Positions 8,522-17,971 of a stretch of 44,479 nt of DNA are shown one piece after another. Under the pieces are notes generated by a model. It ran no database searches. It was not told the DNA's origin and saw nothing but the letters and a program-made list of their open reading frames with translations. Source of the DNA: Bacillota bacterium (GTDB taxonomy: Bacteria; Bacillota; Clostridia; Clostridiales; Clostridiaceae); assembly GCA_023435985.1 (NCBI GenBank), contig JAEZKY010000297.1:1-44479 (forward strand), in the 5' to 3' direction. Position numbers and translations under genes: made by a program. The stretch's first letter is position 1, and every line of letters begins with the position of its first letter.

Positions 8522-10003
8522 TCATTCTTCAAAAGGAGCATAAGCTTCTCTGCTACTTCCATCCATTATTACATTATTTCCTTTTATATAGAAATCACCT
8601 TCTATTGAAACTTTATGTGAGTTATTTCTCTTCATCAGCAATATCTGGCTTTGAGCTTTTATTTTTACTCTTTTTTGTGTTTTGATTGTTATTTCTCCAT
8701 CTGCATTTAATTTCAATTTCTTTGGACTTTTGATATGAACTCCTTTTTTGTCATCAAAGCTTATGCTCATATTTTTTCTGCTTCCAGCTTTTATACTTAA
8801 TTCCTCTGGAAGCATTGCTATCTCATTTCCGCTTTCAGTCTGAAAATATCTATTGGCTGGCTCTGAGGTTTGTGTGCAAGTATCTCCATTTTTCCTTACG
8901 CAGCCTATAACTATTGGAGTCTCGGTTTCTTCATTTGGAAAATAAAGCCTTGCACTTTCTCCTTCTAATGGCATTGAATACATTATGTTTACTGAAGGTG
9001 GGGCATAATTAAACCAGTAAGCTGTACCTTTATCTTGATTTCCGTCTATGTTTAAATTAAGCTTTACCTGTTCCTTTTGCGTTGCGATGACTTTACCTTC
9101 TAAAGTTGCTCCTTTTAGAAGTTTGTTGTAAATTATCCTTTGCCATACTCCATCTTTTCTGCATAGCTTGTACTTATAAAAGATTTCCTCTTTATCTCTA
9201 TAAGCTTCATATTCTCTGACATATAAATCCTTTTGCTTATAATTAATTTTTGAGCCTATTTCAAAGATATCTTTTTTCTCTATTTCATAATAGAAAAAGT
9301 CTGTATCATCATAGCCTGCATTACTTCCACCTGCTTCATGAAAGCTCTTAATATCTTTATAGACATCATAATCTATATTATCGTCTAATTCATAGCTTTG
9401 ATTATCGGCAATTCCAAAATTAAACATACAGTTTAAATCTATTATATTACAATACATCTCTGAATTTAATTCACTGACAATTCTCTTTAAAAACTCCCAG
9501 TCTGTTTCTTTATATTGAAATAATGGCTTATTAATTTTTTCTCCATTTCCTACATTCTGACTGAAGGAGAAACCTGAGTAATCTTCTAATATTTCACCTA
9601 TAAGAGCATCATAGGTCATGTTAACATTTTGAAAGGATCTGCTATTTTTCTTTATGTCTAGTTTTGAACTTGAAGTTAAGGCTTGAATTTCTAAATAATA
9701 AACAGAATTTACATTTGTTGTTTTAACACTTTGAACTATTCCATAAAATAATCTTGTGCTGCTATTTTCATCAACTTCGTTTATATTAACGGTTTCTTCA
9801 TCCTTTGTATTTTCTGTTTCCTCATAAACACATATTTCATCTTCTGTGGAAGCTTTTATAGCAGAATCAAAATTTATACTTTCATCTATTAAACATTTTA
9901 AGTATAGATAACCATGCTCATTAGGCTTATTTTCAATTTTTATATCTACTATTTTCATTAACTTATATGGTGATTTTACCCTTAGTTTATGAATCTCTCC
10001 CAT
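8522..10003 (-). CDS. VgrG-like spike protein 2
   Basis: This 493-residue protein has the order of VgrG/Pvc8/phage gpD spikes. Residues 1-300 are a gp27-like hub that includes the typical QYKETDWEFLKRI segment (about residue 160). An OB-fold follows (LEGKVIATQKEQVKLNLNI, then SARLYFPNEETETPIVIGCV), then a repetitive beta-spike with KSPKKLKLNADGEIT and similar strands. It is encoded just after the PAAR-like gene and just before effector 1. A GGGAGGG site precedes the ATG. A near-identical partial copy lies at 4706-6037. VgrG trimers cap the tube and carry effectors, so this one probably carries effector 1. Confidence 0.88.
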   Translation of the reverse strand: MGEIHKLRVKSPYKLMKIVDIKIENKPNEHGYLYLKCLIDESINFDSAIKASTEDEICVYEETENTKDEETVNINEVDENSSTRLFYGIVQSVKTTNVNSVYYLEIQALTSSSKLDIKKNSRSFQNVNMTYDALIGEILEDYSGFSFSQNVGNGEKINKPLFQYKETDWEFLKRIVSELNSEMYCNIIDLNCMFNFGIADNQSYELDDNIDYDVYKDIKSFHEAGGSNAGYDDTDFFYYEIEKKDIFEIGSKINYKQKDLYVREYEAYRDKEEIFYKYKLCRKDGVWQRIIYNKLLKGATLEGKVIATQKEQVKLNLNIDGNQDKGTAYWFNYAPPSVNIMYSMPLEGESARLYFPNEETETPIVIGCVRKNGDTCTQTSEPANRYFQTESGNEIAMLPEELSIKAGSRKNMSISFDDKKGVHIKSPKKLKLNADGEITIKTQKRVKIKAQSQILLMKRNNSHKVSIEGDFYIKGNNVIMDGSSREAYAPFEE

Positions 10004-10033
10004 CTATTTCCCTCCCTTTAATCTCTTAAGTTT

Positions 10034-10402
10034 TTATTCCTGACCATCTGTAATAAACCCTATTACTCCTCCATAGGCACATATTAAAACTGAAGCTGTA
10101 GTTAATGCTCCTGCTCCTTCAATTAATGTATCTTCCTTAGCGTTCATCCACTTGTTTAATATCATAATCTGACACTTTTTTGTTCTTTCATCGCTGCCAT
10201 TTGAAGGGCAGCTTCCTCTGCATATTCCAAAAGTTCCTATATTTGAACCTATTATATTATCATTTTCATTCATTATTGGATTTCCATTTGAATAAGCACC
10301 ATGACTTACAGGCAGATTTATTCTTTTTATCTCATTTCCCTTATTACATATCATCTGTGCTCCTCTGACTACATAGGCTGTACCAATTTCCAACTTTATC
10401 AT
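10034..10402 (-). CDS. DUF4280 PAAR-like spike-tip protein
   Basis: This 122-residue protein fits the DUF4280 family, regarded as PAAR-like. It opens with AYVVRGAQMICNKG, has SHGAYSNGNP, a TFGICRGSCPSN turn, a conserved Trp (NKWM), and ends with a Cys-containing CAYGGVIGFITDGQ segment. The regularly placed Cys residues could bind a metal, as at the tip of PAAR cones. It lies between VgrG1 and VgrG2, where a PAAR gene is expected, and would sharpen the VgrG trimer. The family assignment is from memory of the motif pattern. Confidence 0.78.
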   Translation of the reverse strand: MIKLEIGTAYVVRGAQMICNKGNEIKRINLPVSHGAYSNGNPIMNENDNIIGSNIGTFGICRGSCPSNGSDERTKKCQIMILNKWMNAKEDTLIEGAGALTTASVLICAYGGVIGFITDGQE

Positions 10403-10414
10403 CTCCTATTTTGA

Positions 10415-10948
10415 TTATGCATTATCATAAACTTCTAATCTTTTTAGACTCATTCCCTTAAATTCTCTTCTAAGCAGACTTTCTGCAACCTCTAATCTTA
10501 CTACTATAAGAGTTTTTTCACTTTCCTTTATTTTAAAAATCTTCTTATTCTTAATTTTCTCTTTGTCTAATATAATTTTTTTTACTATCGTCTTATTTAA
10601 ATTTAATTCTGCTTTTTCACTTAAACACTCTAGCTCTTCAAATATTGGCATATAATAGTTGCCTTGTTTCTTATACTGCAAATCTATAAGCGGAACAGTT
10701 TTAAACAGAATTCCTGGATCATACTTTTCAATTATTTTCTTCATTTCTTCTGAGACCAGGAATAAGTTTCTATCTAAAATGTCTAAAAACTCTGTTTCCT
10801 CATGACATTTAACATTAAATATAAGAATATCCTCAATCTTATGAGCATTTAATAAATTTATATTTCTAATATCTAATTTACTAAATACATCCATTAGCAC
10901 TGGTGTATTTGTATATTCTTCATCCTGCTTTAATAAAAAATAATCCAT
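10415..10948 (-). CDS. Unknown protein, possible VgrG/PAAR adaptor
   Basis: This 177-residue soluble protein has no signal peptide or membrane segment. A central stretch (NLFLVSEEMKKIIEKYDPG, then NYYMPIFEELECLSE) resembles the layout of Imm11/DUF1629-type proteins, which often sit beside PAAR or toxin genes. The resemblance is weak. It starts after AGAAAGG and is 12 bases upstream of the PAAR-like gene in the same operon. A role as chaperone or adaptor that loads the tip or effector is an inference. Confidence 0.6.
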   Translation of the reverse strand: MDYFLLKQDEEYTNTPVLMDVFSKLDIRNINLLNAHKIEDILIFNVKCHEETEFLDILDRNLFLVSEEMKKIIEKYDPGILFKTVPLIDLQYKKQGNYYMPIFEELECLSEKAELNLNKTIVKKIILDKEKIKNKKIFKIKESEKTLIVVRLEVAESLLRREFKGMSLKRLEVYDNA

Positions 10949-10974
10949 GTTTTTTCCTTTCTGATAAAATTCAG

Positions 10975-11574
10975 TTATGATTTTTTATCATTTATTTGAA
11001 TTGAAGCATCCATATATTCACCTGCCATAATGACTATATCTTCTTTCTTTTTCATTTCTCTATATGAAGCACATTCTAAAAAGCTTTTAAGTATTCCTCT
11101 GATTATGTTTAAAGCTACGTTGTTATATTTATTTGCTTCTTTAAGCTTTATATCTTCTATATCCTTTTCCTTAATGGTTCTTAAGTATTCTCTTTTCTTC
11201 TCCGAAAGCTCTTTCATATGCTTAAAAAGAGGTTCATAAATAAAGTTTAAATCTATATTTATTGAACATTCTTCTTTATCTAAAAACCACTTTTCATCAT
11301 ATATATCAATTCTCCATTCCCCCTTATCTTCAAGAATACTGGTTCTAAGCATTGAAAAATAAATATACTTTATTTCTTCCTTTAAATCTTTTTCTTGAAA
11401 TAAAATAGCTTCTTTACATACAGAATCAAATTTTGAAGTTAGCTCCTCTTTTATGCTATCTTTATTTTCATTATATTTTTCAAGAATGTTTTTTAATTCT
11501 TCCTTATATCTATTCTCTACATATTTTTCCTTAAATTCTTTTAATACCTTATCTTTATCAGCTCTTATTATCAT
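10975..11574 (-). CDS. Unknown helical protein between VgrG1 and PAAR genes
   Basis: This 199-residue, highly charged, mostly helical protein has Lys/Glu-rich stretches at residues 8-50 and 110-150 that could form coiled coils. It has no membrane segment. An AGGTG site precedes the ATG. It is in tight operon order between VgrG1 and the Imm11-like gene. I recognise no family. An effector-loading or baseplate-assembly role is possible from context only. I looked for the Glu-Pro-Arg motif of TssE/gp25 and did not find it. Confidence 0.6.
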   Translation of the reverse strand: MIIRADKDKVLKEFKEKYVENRYKEELKNILEKYNENKDSIKEELTSKFDSVCKEAILFQEKDLKEEIKYIYFSMLRTSILEDKGEWRIDIYDEKWFLDKEECSINIDLNFIYEPLFKHMKELSEKKREYLRTIKEKDIEDIKLKEANKYNNVALNIIRGILKSFLECASYREMKKKEDIVIMAGEYMDASIQINDKKS

Positions 11575-11597
11575 CGCTTTAGCACCTGTGAAGTTCT

Positions 11598-13022
11598 TTA
11601 CTCTTGAACGTTCACTTTTCCTCCGCTCATTGTTACATCATCTTTTATTATCATGCTTGCACCTGATTGAGTTAAACTAATTCCTTTATGACCTTTAATT
11701 TGCACCTTAGCTCCGCCATTTATTTCTATGTCATCTTTAGCATCTAGTATTATCTTTTTATTACTATTTACTTCTATGCCACCGTCATCAGTCATTCTCA
11801 TAAGAAGACTTCCATTTCCTATTATTTCAACAGAACCTGGACTCATAACTATTTCTTTTCCATACTTTGTGCTTATGCTCTTTACAGATGGGTCACTTCG
11901 TTTACTATCATCAATTCCGTCATAATGCATTGAGCTTATTACATATGCATGTTTTTCTTCATTGTCCGGGAAATATAATCTAACTACATCTTCAACTTCA
12001 GGCATACAATACCAGCCTGTCCCATCTGGCTGTGAAAATATAGTTGAAAACTCAAACCATCTTGCAGAATTTTTATCTGTTGGGCTTCCATCTATTTCTA
12101 GTGAAACCTTAACCTTATCCTTTTGAGTATCTAAAACTCTTCCTTGAAGTGATAGACCTACCATTTTGTCGTTATATACTCTATTTACCTTCATTCCATC
12201 TTCATCTCTTAATATGTATTTACTAGTGATTACTCCACCTTCAAGCTCTGTTTCATCTCTATATACTAAAAGTGTTCTACCTTTAAAATTAACTTTGTTA
12301 TATAACTTCATTAACTTATTAGTTGTTATTTCATAACTTACTAAGTTTAAATCATTTATTTCATAAGCTTCATTAGCTGTTTTCTTATTATATTCCTGCA
12401 AGCCTTTTTCTATGGAATAGTTAAATTCGTCAATATCATAAACTACACTTTCTCCTGCTCCGCCTATGGAATATTTTATTCCTGTCATTCTGCATTCTGG
12501 CACTAGTGCAACATTGAAATAAGATGCTATTCTCTTTAAGAATTCCCAATCTGTTTCCTTATATTGAACTATTAGTCCATCTATTTTAGTTCCATTAGTG
12601 ATGTTATCTACCATTACTAAATCACCATAGCTTGTATTTTTCTTCTTGAAAATCTCACCATAAGTAAGCTTTGTATCTTGGTATGAGCCGCTGACTTTTC
12701 TTATGTCCATTAAAAAAGTCTTACTTAATGCTTCCACCTCTAAGGTTCTTACGTCATTTTGAGCTTTTATGCCGATCTTAGTTACATATCCATTAAATAA
12801 AACTGTTATATTTCCCTCATCATCCTTTAGTGACACATTAATAGTTTCCTCTGCTTCTGCATTTTCAACATATTTATCTGCATTTTCATCGCTTATAATT
12901 CCACTAAGCCTAATCTTTGAGTGTTCATTTAATTCATTAATTATTTTAAGCTTTGTTAACTTTTGAAATTTATAAGGCTCAACTATAATATCACCTTGAC
13001 CATACACATATTCTTCACTCAT
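11598..13022 (-). CDS. VgrG-like spike protein 1
   Basis: This 474-residue protein is diverged from VgrG2 but has the same architecture. It has a gp27-like hub with QYKETDWEFLKRIASYFN near residue 155, an OB-fold beginning LSLQGRVLDTQKDKVKVSL (about residue 285), VVRLYFPDNEEKHAYVISS, and a C-terminal beta-helix of Asp/Lys/Gly-rich strands (EVNSNKKIILDAKDDIEI). Its start overlaps the stop of the DcrB-like gene by one base (TAATG), so the two are coupled. It is probably the core spike of the apparatus, with VgrG2 and VgrG3 being cargo-linked versions. Confidence 0.88.
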   Translation of the reverse strand: MSEEYVYGQGDIIVEPYKFQKLTKLKIINELNEHSKIRLSGIISDENADKYVENAEAEETINVSLKDDEGNITVLFNGYVTKIGIKAQNDVRTLEVEALSKTFLMDIRKVSGSYQDTKLTYGEIFKKKNTSYGDLVMVDNITNGTKIDGLIVQYKETDWEFLKRIASYFNVALVPECRMTGIKYSIGGAGESVVYDIDEFNYSIEKGLQEYNKKTANEAYEINDLNLVSYEITTNKLMKLYNKVNFKGRTLLVYRDETELEGGVITSKYILRDEDGMKVNRVYNDKMVGLSLQGRVLDTQKDKVKVSLEIDGSPTDKNSARWFEFSTIFSQPDGTGWYCMPEVEDVVRLYFPDNEEKHAYVISSMHYDGIDDSKRSDPSVKSISTKYGKEIVMSPGSVEIIGNGSLLMRMTDDGGIEVNSNKKIILDAKDDIEINGGAKVQIKGHKGISLTQSGASMIIKDDVTMSGGKVNVQE

Positions 13023-13621
13023 TAATTTTCCTCTCCTTTATCTTCTTTTATTACTTTTATAGTTTTAATAACTTGAAAAGCAGTGTCTCTCCATTCTCCG
13101 TATCTAGCATATGGACACATAAATGTCCCTATTAGTGCTTTACCTTCAAATTCAAGAAGAAACATTAAATTGCATATTGGCTCATCTATCGTATAGCTTT
13201 TAAATTCAAAAAAGCCTATATTTTTAGAATCAACTTCTATTACACCATCTTCATAAAAGACATTTATGGGATTAGAATTCTTCGCTCCATCTTTTATTTT
13301 ATCTTTTACTTTCTCAACACTTCCTTCATCTAAGGGTTTATCAATAATTTTAAAAGTTATACGAGTATCTCCCTTTTCATCGCATTTTATTGTGTCAGGT
13401 CCATCTTCTGTCGGATAATTTAGTGTTCTTGCTTCATCTGGCATGTCCTCAAAATCCTTTGGGATATACATCTTTAGCTTTCCTTCAAAAAGGTCTGTTT
13501 CTTCAAATTCATAATACCTGTTCCCAATTTTAATTGGCTTATCTTTAATATCTTTTCTTGCTTCTTTGGCTTCCACTGCATTTATGAAATCCAAAATTTT
13601 CTCGTCAACCCATTCTGCCAT
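13022..13621 (-). CDS. DcrB/Eag-like (DUF1795-type) protein, candidate effector chaperone
   Basis: This 199-residue protein has no signal peptide. The core (about residues 40-195) has the alternating strand pattern of the PsbP/DcrB fold: EGKLKMYIPKDFEDM, RTLNYPTEDGPDTI, DTRITFKII, then a strand ending in FEFKSYTI and a helix near the end. Eag chaperones of T6SS effectors belong to the DUF1795 branch of this fold. Coupling to VgrG1 by a one-base stop/start overlap supports an adaptor role. Fold and role are inferred by eye, and it could be another DcrB-like protein. Confidence 0.55.
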   Translation of the reverse strand: MAEWVDEKILDFINAVEAKEARKDIKDKPIKIGNRYYEFEETDLFEGKLKMYIPKDFEDMPDEARTLNYPTEDGPDTIKCDEKGDTRITFKIIDKPLDEGSVEKVKDKIKDGAKNSNPINVFYEDGVIEVDSKNIGFFEFKSYTIDEPICNLMFLLEFEGKALIGTFMCPYARYGEWRDTAFQVIKTIKVIKEDKGEEN

Positions 13622-13655
13622 ATATCCTCTCCTCCTTTAATTTCACTTATAACTT

Positions 13656-14057
13656 TTATACATTCAAATTTTTATCAAAAGTTTCATTATTCATTTCTTC
13701 TAATTTTAAGTTTTTATGATAATGTATAGTTCCTCTTATACCTTGAAAATAACCTATTATAAAAATAAACATTATTACTAAACCTCCTAAACCTCCTATT
13801 CTTCCATTACTAAATATAATAATAGCCTTATTTATAATGTAGTAAGTAAATAATATAATTGCACATACTCTGCTTTTTTTATTTATCCCGAAAGCTAGCC
13901 CAAATACTAGTACTACCTCCATTAACTCAAATAAATCTAAACCTAAATCCCAAATTCCTAAAGTTGATAATATTGTTAGAATCAGTGTTATAACTCCTGA
14001 TAATATTGCTAAACTATACGTATTTCTTATATGTTTCAATGCTTTCTCATTATCCAC
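13656..14057 (-). CDS. Small polytopic membrane protein
   Basis: This 133-residue protein has about four hydrophobic spans (residues 14-36, 42-58, 62-83 and 88-110). It begins at a GTG preceded by AAGGGGAAG. It lies inside the injection-system operon between the candidate adaptor at 14078 and the DcrB-like gene. No TssL or TssM homologue is recognisable, so this and the FHA membrane protein at 23341 are the only obvious integral membrane candidates that might help anchor the apparatus. The function is unknown. Confidence 0.65.
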   Translation of the reverse strand: MDNEKALKHIRNTYSLAILSGVITLILTILSTLGIWDLGLDLFELMEVVLVFGLAFGINKKSRVCAIILFTYYIINKAIIIFSNGRIGGLGGLVIMFIFIIGYFQGIRGTIHYHKNLKLEEMNNETFDKNLNV

Positions 14058-14077
14058 TGAGCTTCCCCTTCTTACTT

Positions 14078-14857
14078 TTAATCTATAAGTATCTTCTTAA
14101 ATCTTCCATTCCCTCTACGTCCATGGCTTCCCATACCATCTTTTACACTTTTTAATATGTCTGAAAGATAATAATATAGATCTATATTGCTGTAATGTCC
14201 CATCTCAATATTTAATTTATAAACTAAATAACTCTGTATTATCTCCTTTTGAATAGCCTCCTTACTTTGAACACACATCATAGCAAAGGAAATATCCCAA
14301 GGCTCATTTAAATTGCATTCTAATAGCTCCCTTCCAAATCTTCTTAAAATCTCAGGATTTAAGCTACTGTCTCCATAAGCTGCATATGGTGAATATATTG
14401 TATTTACAGTATCGTATTCCGTACCCAAATCTATAAAGTCTGTATGATTACTTCTAAGCTTTGCACCATTTCTTAACTTAAATCTGCATATTTCAATTTC
14501 ATTTTCTTCAAGATTTAATTCTTCTGATAAACTTATTTCTGTAGAATTTATTTTAAAGTCGCTATCCCGCATTTCAGGAAGAAATTTTACTTTTAAAATG
14601 GTAAGCTTATTATTACAGGTGTATTCAAGTTCGTTATCTTCCTGCAAAATATAAATCACATCATTGTACTTTATTATTCCCTTTGATATTTTTATGTAAT
14701 TATCAAAAACCTCTAAATCACATCCAGAAATTATCCCATCAGAATATCCCTTAAACTGTGCATCAAAAAACTCTCTCGGAAAATCCCTAAGCTCTTCAAG
14801 CATTTCAATCTTCAAAAGCCGTCCACTATTAAAAAGTGGATATCTATTTTCAAACAC
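14078..14857 (-). CDS. Candidate TssK/receptor-binding-type baseplate adaptor
   Basis: This 259-residue soluble protein starts at a GTG seven bases after GGAGG. Its N-terminal half (MLEELRDFPREFFDAQFKG, followed by strands such as DNYIKISKGIIKYNDVIYIL) recalls the shoulder of TssK and of phage receptor-binding proteins, where a peptide precedes a jelly-roll with a description of start values. The C-terminal half is helical and ends in a Gly/Arg/Lys-rich tail. It heads the spike gene segment after a 423-base gap. TssK-like function is an inference from this pattern and context, and it is much shorter than proteobacterial TssK (about 450 residues). Confidence 0.45.
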   Translation of the reverse strand: MFENRYPLFNSGRLLKIEMLEELRDFPREFFDAQFKGYSDGIISGCDLEVFDNYIKISKGIIKYNDVIYILQEDNELEYTCNNKLTILKVKFLPEMRDSDFKINSTEISLSEELNLEENEIEICRFKLRNGAKLRSNHTDFIDLGTEYDTVNTIYSPYAAYGDSSLNPEILRRFGRELLECNLNEPWDISFAMMCVQSKEAIQKEIIQSYLVYKLNIEMGHYSNIDLYYYLSDILKSVKDGMGSHGRRGNGRFKKILID

Positions 14858-14908
14858 CTTTCTCCCTCCTTTTCCTCAAAACCCTCTCAGTCCGCATTTT
14901 ACAAGTAA

Positions 14909-14960
14909 ATTCTGAAGAATATATATTCTAGTATTCTCAAGAATAAATATTCTTCAGAAT
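14909..14960. repeat. 14-bp perfect inverted repeat before the TssK-like gene
   Basis: ATTCTGAAGAATAT (14909-14922) is matched exactly by ATATTCTTCAGAAT (14947-14960), with a 24-base AT-rich loop. No T-run follows on the minus strand, so it may be an attenuating or operator structure in the leader of the spike gene segment rather than a terminator. Confidence 0.55.
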
Positions 14961-15069
14961 ATTATTCTTTGTAATATATGTCTCAAAATTTCTTAATATA
15001 AATATAAGAACCCTACATGAATTTATCATCTCAACTATAACTCTATGAACTTAAGTTCATACTAAACCA

Positions 15070-15259
15070 GAAATCTTATACATTTTTCTGCAACAGGCAT
15101 TTGAAATTGAGCTGATGAAGGTTCTTAATGAGAACTTGTTCCATTTGTTGCTTGTCCTGAACTTGCTTCAGGAGCATGCAGGAATGGTTGCAAGCTCTCA
15201 TTTAGAACTTTCCAGCGAAAATTTCTTAAGTCCTGTGGAAGAACAATGTCTCAGATTTC
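15070..15259. repeat. Interspersed palindromic element, copy A (about 190 bp)
   Basis: GAAATCT at the left end matches AGATTTC at the right end, and the whole interval folds back on itself. GTTCTTAATGAGAACTTG at 15101-15120 pairs with CAAGCTCTCATTTAGAAC near 15191-15208, and the apex is TGCTTGTCCTG...CAGGAGCATGCA. Copy B (41071-41259) is related in sequence, in inverted orientation. Copy C (29429-29626) shares the TTGTTCCATT...TTGCTTGTC core. Confidence 0.75.
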
Positions 15260-15280
15260 GGTATTCAGTCATGAACTTAA

Positions 15281-17911
15281 TTACTTAAGTCCGTCAAAAA
15301 AGTTTCTCTCCCACTTGTCATTTTCAAAGTAGAAGAAGGTTTCTTTTCCTATATATAGTTCTTCTTCTTTTCTTAAGATAGCTAGTACATAAAAGCCCCA
15401 TAGCTCCTCTTCTTCCCATACAAAAAATTTCACTTCATTATTTTCTATATTATCTGTTTCATGCTGGCTTATATTTGAATATCTCTGACCAATTATCTTT
15501 GCGTCTGTCTTTTCTAATTCTTCTTCATTAAATTGATAATTGTATTCGTATTTTACGTTGTCATTATTATCCTTTAGATATAATTTAAGAAGAATTCTAT
15601 CCATAAATCTTGATATGAAGCCTTTATTTATTTCTCTGCCTTTAATTAAAGTCTTTTGTTCTCCTGTATGAGTATAGGCTGTTAAAACATATGGAAGCGT
15701 TGGAGTCTTGCTTTCTATATTTATATCTGCATAGCCAAAGTTTCTTGCATATAGATATTTTAGTGAACCTTTAAGACATGCAAGCTTTAACTCGTATTCT
15801 TCCTTAGTCTCTTTTTTACTTTTATTAACTTCAATTATTCTGCCTGGTATAAATTCTTTTAAAGCATCTCTAAATATATCTACCTTACAGGATTGTCCTG
15901 TTAATTTAATAAGGGAATAGTCATATAACTCATCATTTTCATATAATTTTTCTAAGAATTTCTTTATTATGTTATAAACATCGCCCTTTATTAAGGTAGT
16001 TATCTCATATATGCTAAGTGAAAGACTTGGTGCTTCTTTCACTACCTGCAGGCTGCCTTTATTCATATAGGAAAGTTTCCATTTATCAAAGTTAATTATA
16101 TTTTCACCCTTTAATTTTTCATCCTTTGGTGTTAGTTTTACCTCCAAAAGCTCAGGATTTGCAAAGAATATTTTTTTAACTTCTTCTGCTAAATCAAATA
16201 AGAAATAATAATTGTTTCTAACCTTGCAGTAATCTTCCTTACTTCTTGTTTCATATAATTGAAATTTTGTTGGAATTATAACTTCTGCTCTTTCATATTC
16301 TTCATTTAAGGTTTCATATAATTCATTTATTCCGTTCTTATCTACAAATCTAAATACATCTATTTTAAATTCATCTATTATAGCTTTTTTTATGCCGTCT
16401 TCTCCATCCATTAAAGCATTTGCCATTAATATTTTTATAAACTGAAGGATTCTAAAGGTTAAATTATTTCCTCCAAAATCTGTATCACCATTCTCATAGG
16501 AGGTTTCTATATCCAGCTTATAAGCTACCCTGCTATTGGTTATGCTGAAGCTGCAGCCTGAAAGATCTGTAGTTCCTCCACCGCAGTCTATAATAAGAGC
16601 TTTATACCACTCACCTTGTACATATTTCTTCTTTTCTATTAATTCAGATATGGTGTTATAAAGTACAGCAACACTTTCTTCTAATATATTTGCATTTTCA
16701 ACTGTATAATCGCTTAAGATATCCTTAAATAAAGTATGAAATTTATATTTCTGCTTTGATGGACAAGATATATAAATATTCTTGAATTTACATTTAAATC
16801 TCTGCTGTGCTAAAGATATAATGTAATTTAAATAAGCTTTTATGATATCTTTTCTTTTTATAAAAGTAGTTTTTTCTTTTATATCAATTACTTTTTCTTC
16901 TTTTTCAAAATCACTTATCCATCTTTTTATGTCATAAAATAAGCTCATACCATCATCTATATATCTTCTTCTCGATTCAATAATGGCATCATATCCAAAG
17001 ACATATTCTATCTCATCTTCTTTTATATTTTTAACTCCTACAATACTCGGTATAAGAGGCGTTATTTCCATATCCTTTTTAGTTTCATTGATTATTTTTA
17101 CAAATTTTACTTTGTCCTCTTCATAATCTGAGTATTCACGACTTTCGGTTAAGTTCTCATTTAATCCTGGAAATATTTCTTTATCTATATAAATACCAGC
17201 TGTTGTATTTGACGTACCAAAATCAATAGCCAGCGGCATCTTTGTCTCTTTCAATTCCTTTACTTCAAATTGTAGTATTGGTAAAGCTGTAAATTTAATT
17301 GAATAATCTACTTCGATAGTATCACCTTCATAGGTGTCATAAAGAAGCTCTGAAGCTTTTTCTGAAAAGAATAAAAGGCTATAGTTCCTGCTTTCTGCTT
17401 CCTTTGCTTCTACTGTTTCACCCTTTGTTAAGAAGTACTTTTCCTCATTATTTTGTACTATTTTTTTCACATTAAATACAGTGCAGATTTTATAGTGATT
17501 ATCAACTAAAAGTACATTTCCTTCTTCTATTTTTTCCTTGCTCTTTAAAACATAATTATCATAAATATCGAGGGCTAAATTTTCATAAAGTGTAATTTTC
17601 CCTGGATAGTCTATATCATTATTTGTAACTATTTCTTTTTTACTTCTCTCTAAAAGCCTTTCTATTCTTTCAATTCCACCAACTAAGTAATTATTTATTA
17701 GTTTACTTTCTTTTTCCCCTCTATACTTCATTATGAGTCTTATTAATTCTTCTTTATCAAGAGGATTTATTATGCTCTTAACGAGCTTTTCTTTGTTACA
17801 TATTTCTCTTAGCTGAAAAGTATTCATAAGTCTTAAGTCTTTTTCTTTATACTTATTCTTTTTATTTTCCTCTTCATTCACCTTATGTAGCTTGTATGAA
17901 TATAAACTCAT
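15281..17911 (-). CDS. Hsp70-like ATPase with N-terminal SAP-like domain
   Basis: This is an 876-residue protein. Residues 26-70 resemble a SAP helix-extended-loop-helix (MNTFQLREICNKEKLVKSI, then KEELIRLIMKYRG). An actin/Hsp70 ATPase core begins near residue 225, with the phosphate-1 loop AIDFGTSNTTAGIY, the phosphate-2 loop ALIIDCGGGTTDLSG (about 437-451) and an adenosine-type motif LIKLTGQSCKVDIFRDAL (about 665). The C-terminal 200 or so residues do not look like the DnaK peptide-binding domain. GGGAGGA precedes the start. In the operon it accompanies a J-domain protein (23974-24411) that could stimulate it. A role in assembling or recycling the contractile sheath, in place of ClpV, is speculative. 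Confidence 0.8.
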   Translation of the reverse strand: MSLYSYKLHKVNEEENKKNKYKEKDLRLMNTFQLREICNKEKLVKSIINPLDKEELIRLIMKYRGEKESKLINNYLVGGIERIERLLERSKKEIVTNNDIDYPGKITLYENLALDIYDNYVLKSKEKIEEGNVLLVDNHYKICTVFNVKKIVQNNEEKYFLTKGETVEAKEAESRNYSLLFFSEKASELLYDTYEGDTIEVDYSIKFTALPILQFEVKELKETKMPLAIDFGTSNTTAGIYIDKEIFPGLNENLTESREYSDYEEDKVKFVKIINETKKDMEITPLIPSIVGVKNIKEDEIEYVFGYDAIIESRRRYIDDGMSLFYDIKRWISDFEKEEKVIDIKEKTTFIKRKDIIKAYLNYIISLAQQRFKCKFKNIYISCPSKQKYKFHTLFKDILSDYTVENANILEESVAVLYNTISELIEKKKYVQGEWYKALIIDCGGGTTDLSGCSFSITNSRVAYKLDIETSYENGDTDFGGNNLTFRILQFIKILMANALMDGEDGIKKAIIDEFKIDVFRFVDKNGINELYETLNEEYERAEVIIPTKFQLYETRSKEDYCKVRNNYYFLFDLAEEVKKIFFANPELLEVKLTPKDEKLKGENIINFDKWKLSYMNKGSLQVVKEAPSLSLSIYEITTLIKGDVYNIIKKFLEKLYENDELYDYSLIKLTGQSCKVDIFRDALKEFIPGRIIEVNKSKKETKEEYELKLACLKGSLKYLYARNFGYADINIESKTPTLPYVLTAYTHTGEQKTLIKGREINKGFISRFMDRILLKLYLKDNNDNVKYEYNYQFNEEELEKTDAKIIGQRYSNISQHETDNIENNEVKFFVWEEEELWGFYVLAILRKEEELYIGKETFFYFENDKWERNFFDGLK

Positions 17912-17971
17912 CTTGTCCTCCCATTTACAAATGCTTTTCTGGCATTTTAATTAATACTAAAATCAAAGGTA

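Larger units (their letters stand above)
14858..15280. other. 423-base gap holding two palindromic structures
   Basis: This gap separates the Hsp70-like gene from the spike gene segment. It holds a 14-bp inverted repeat at 14909-14960 and the palindromic element at 15070-15259. No gene with a ribosome binding site is seen. A promoter for the spike segment may lie here, but none is clear. Confidence 0.5.
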
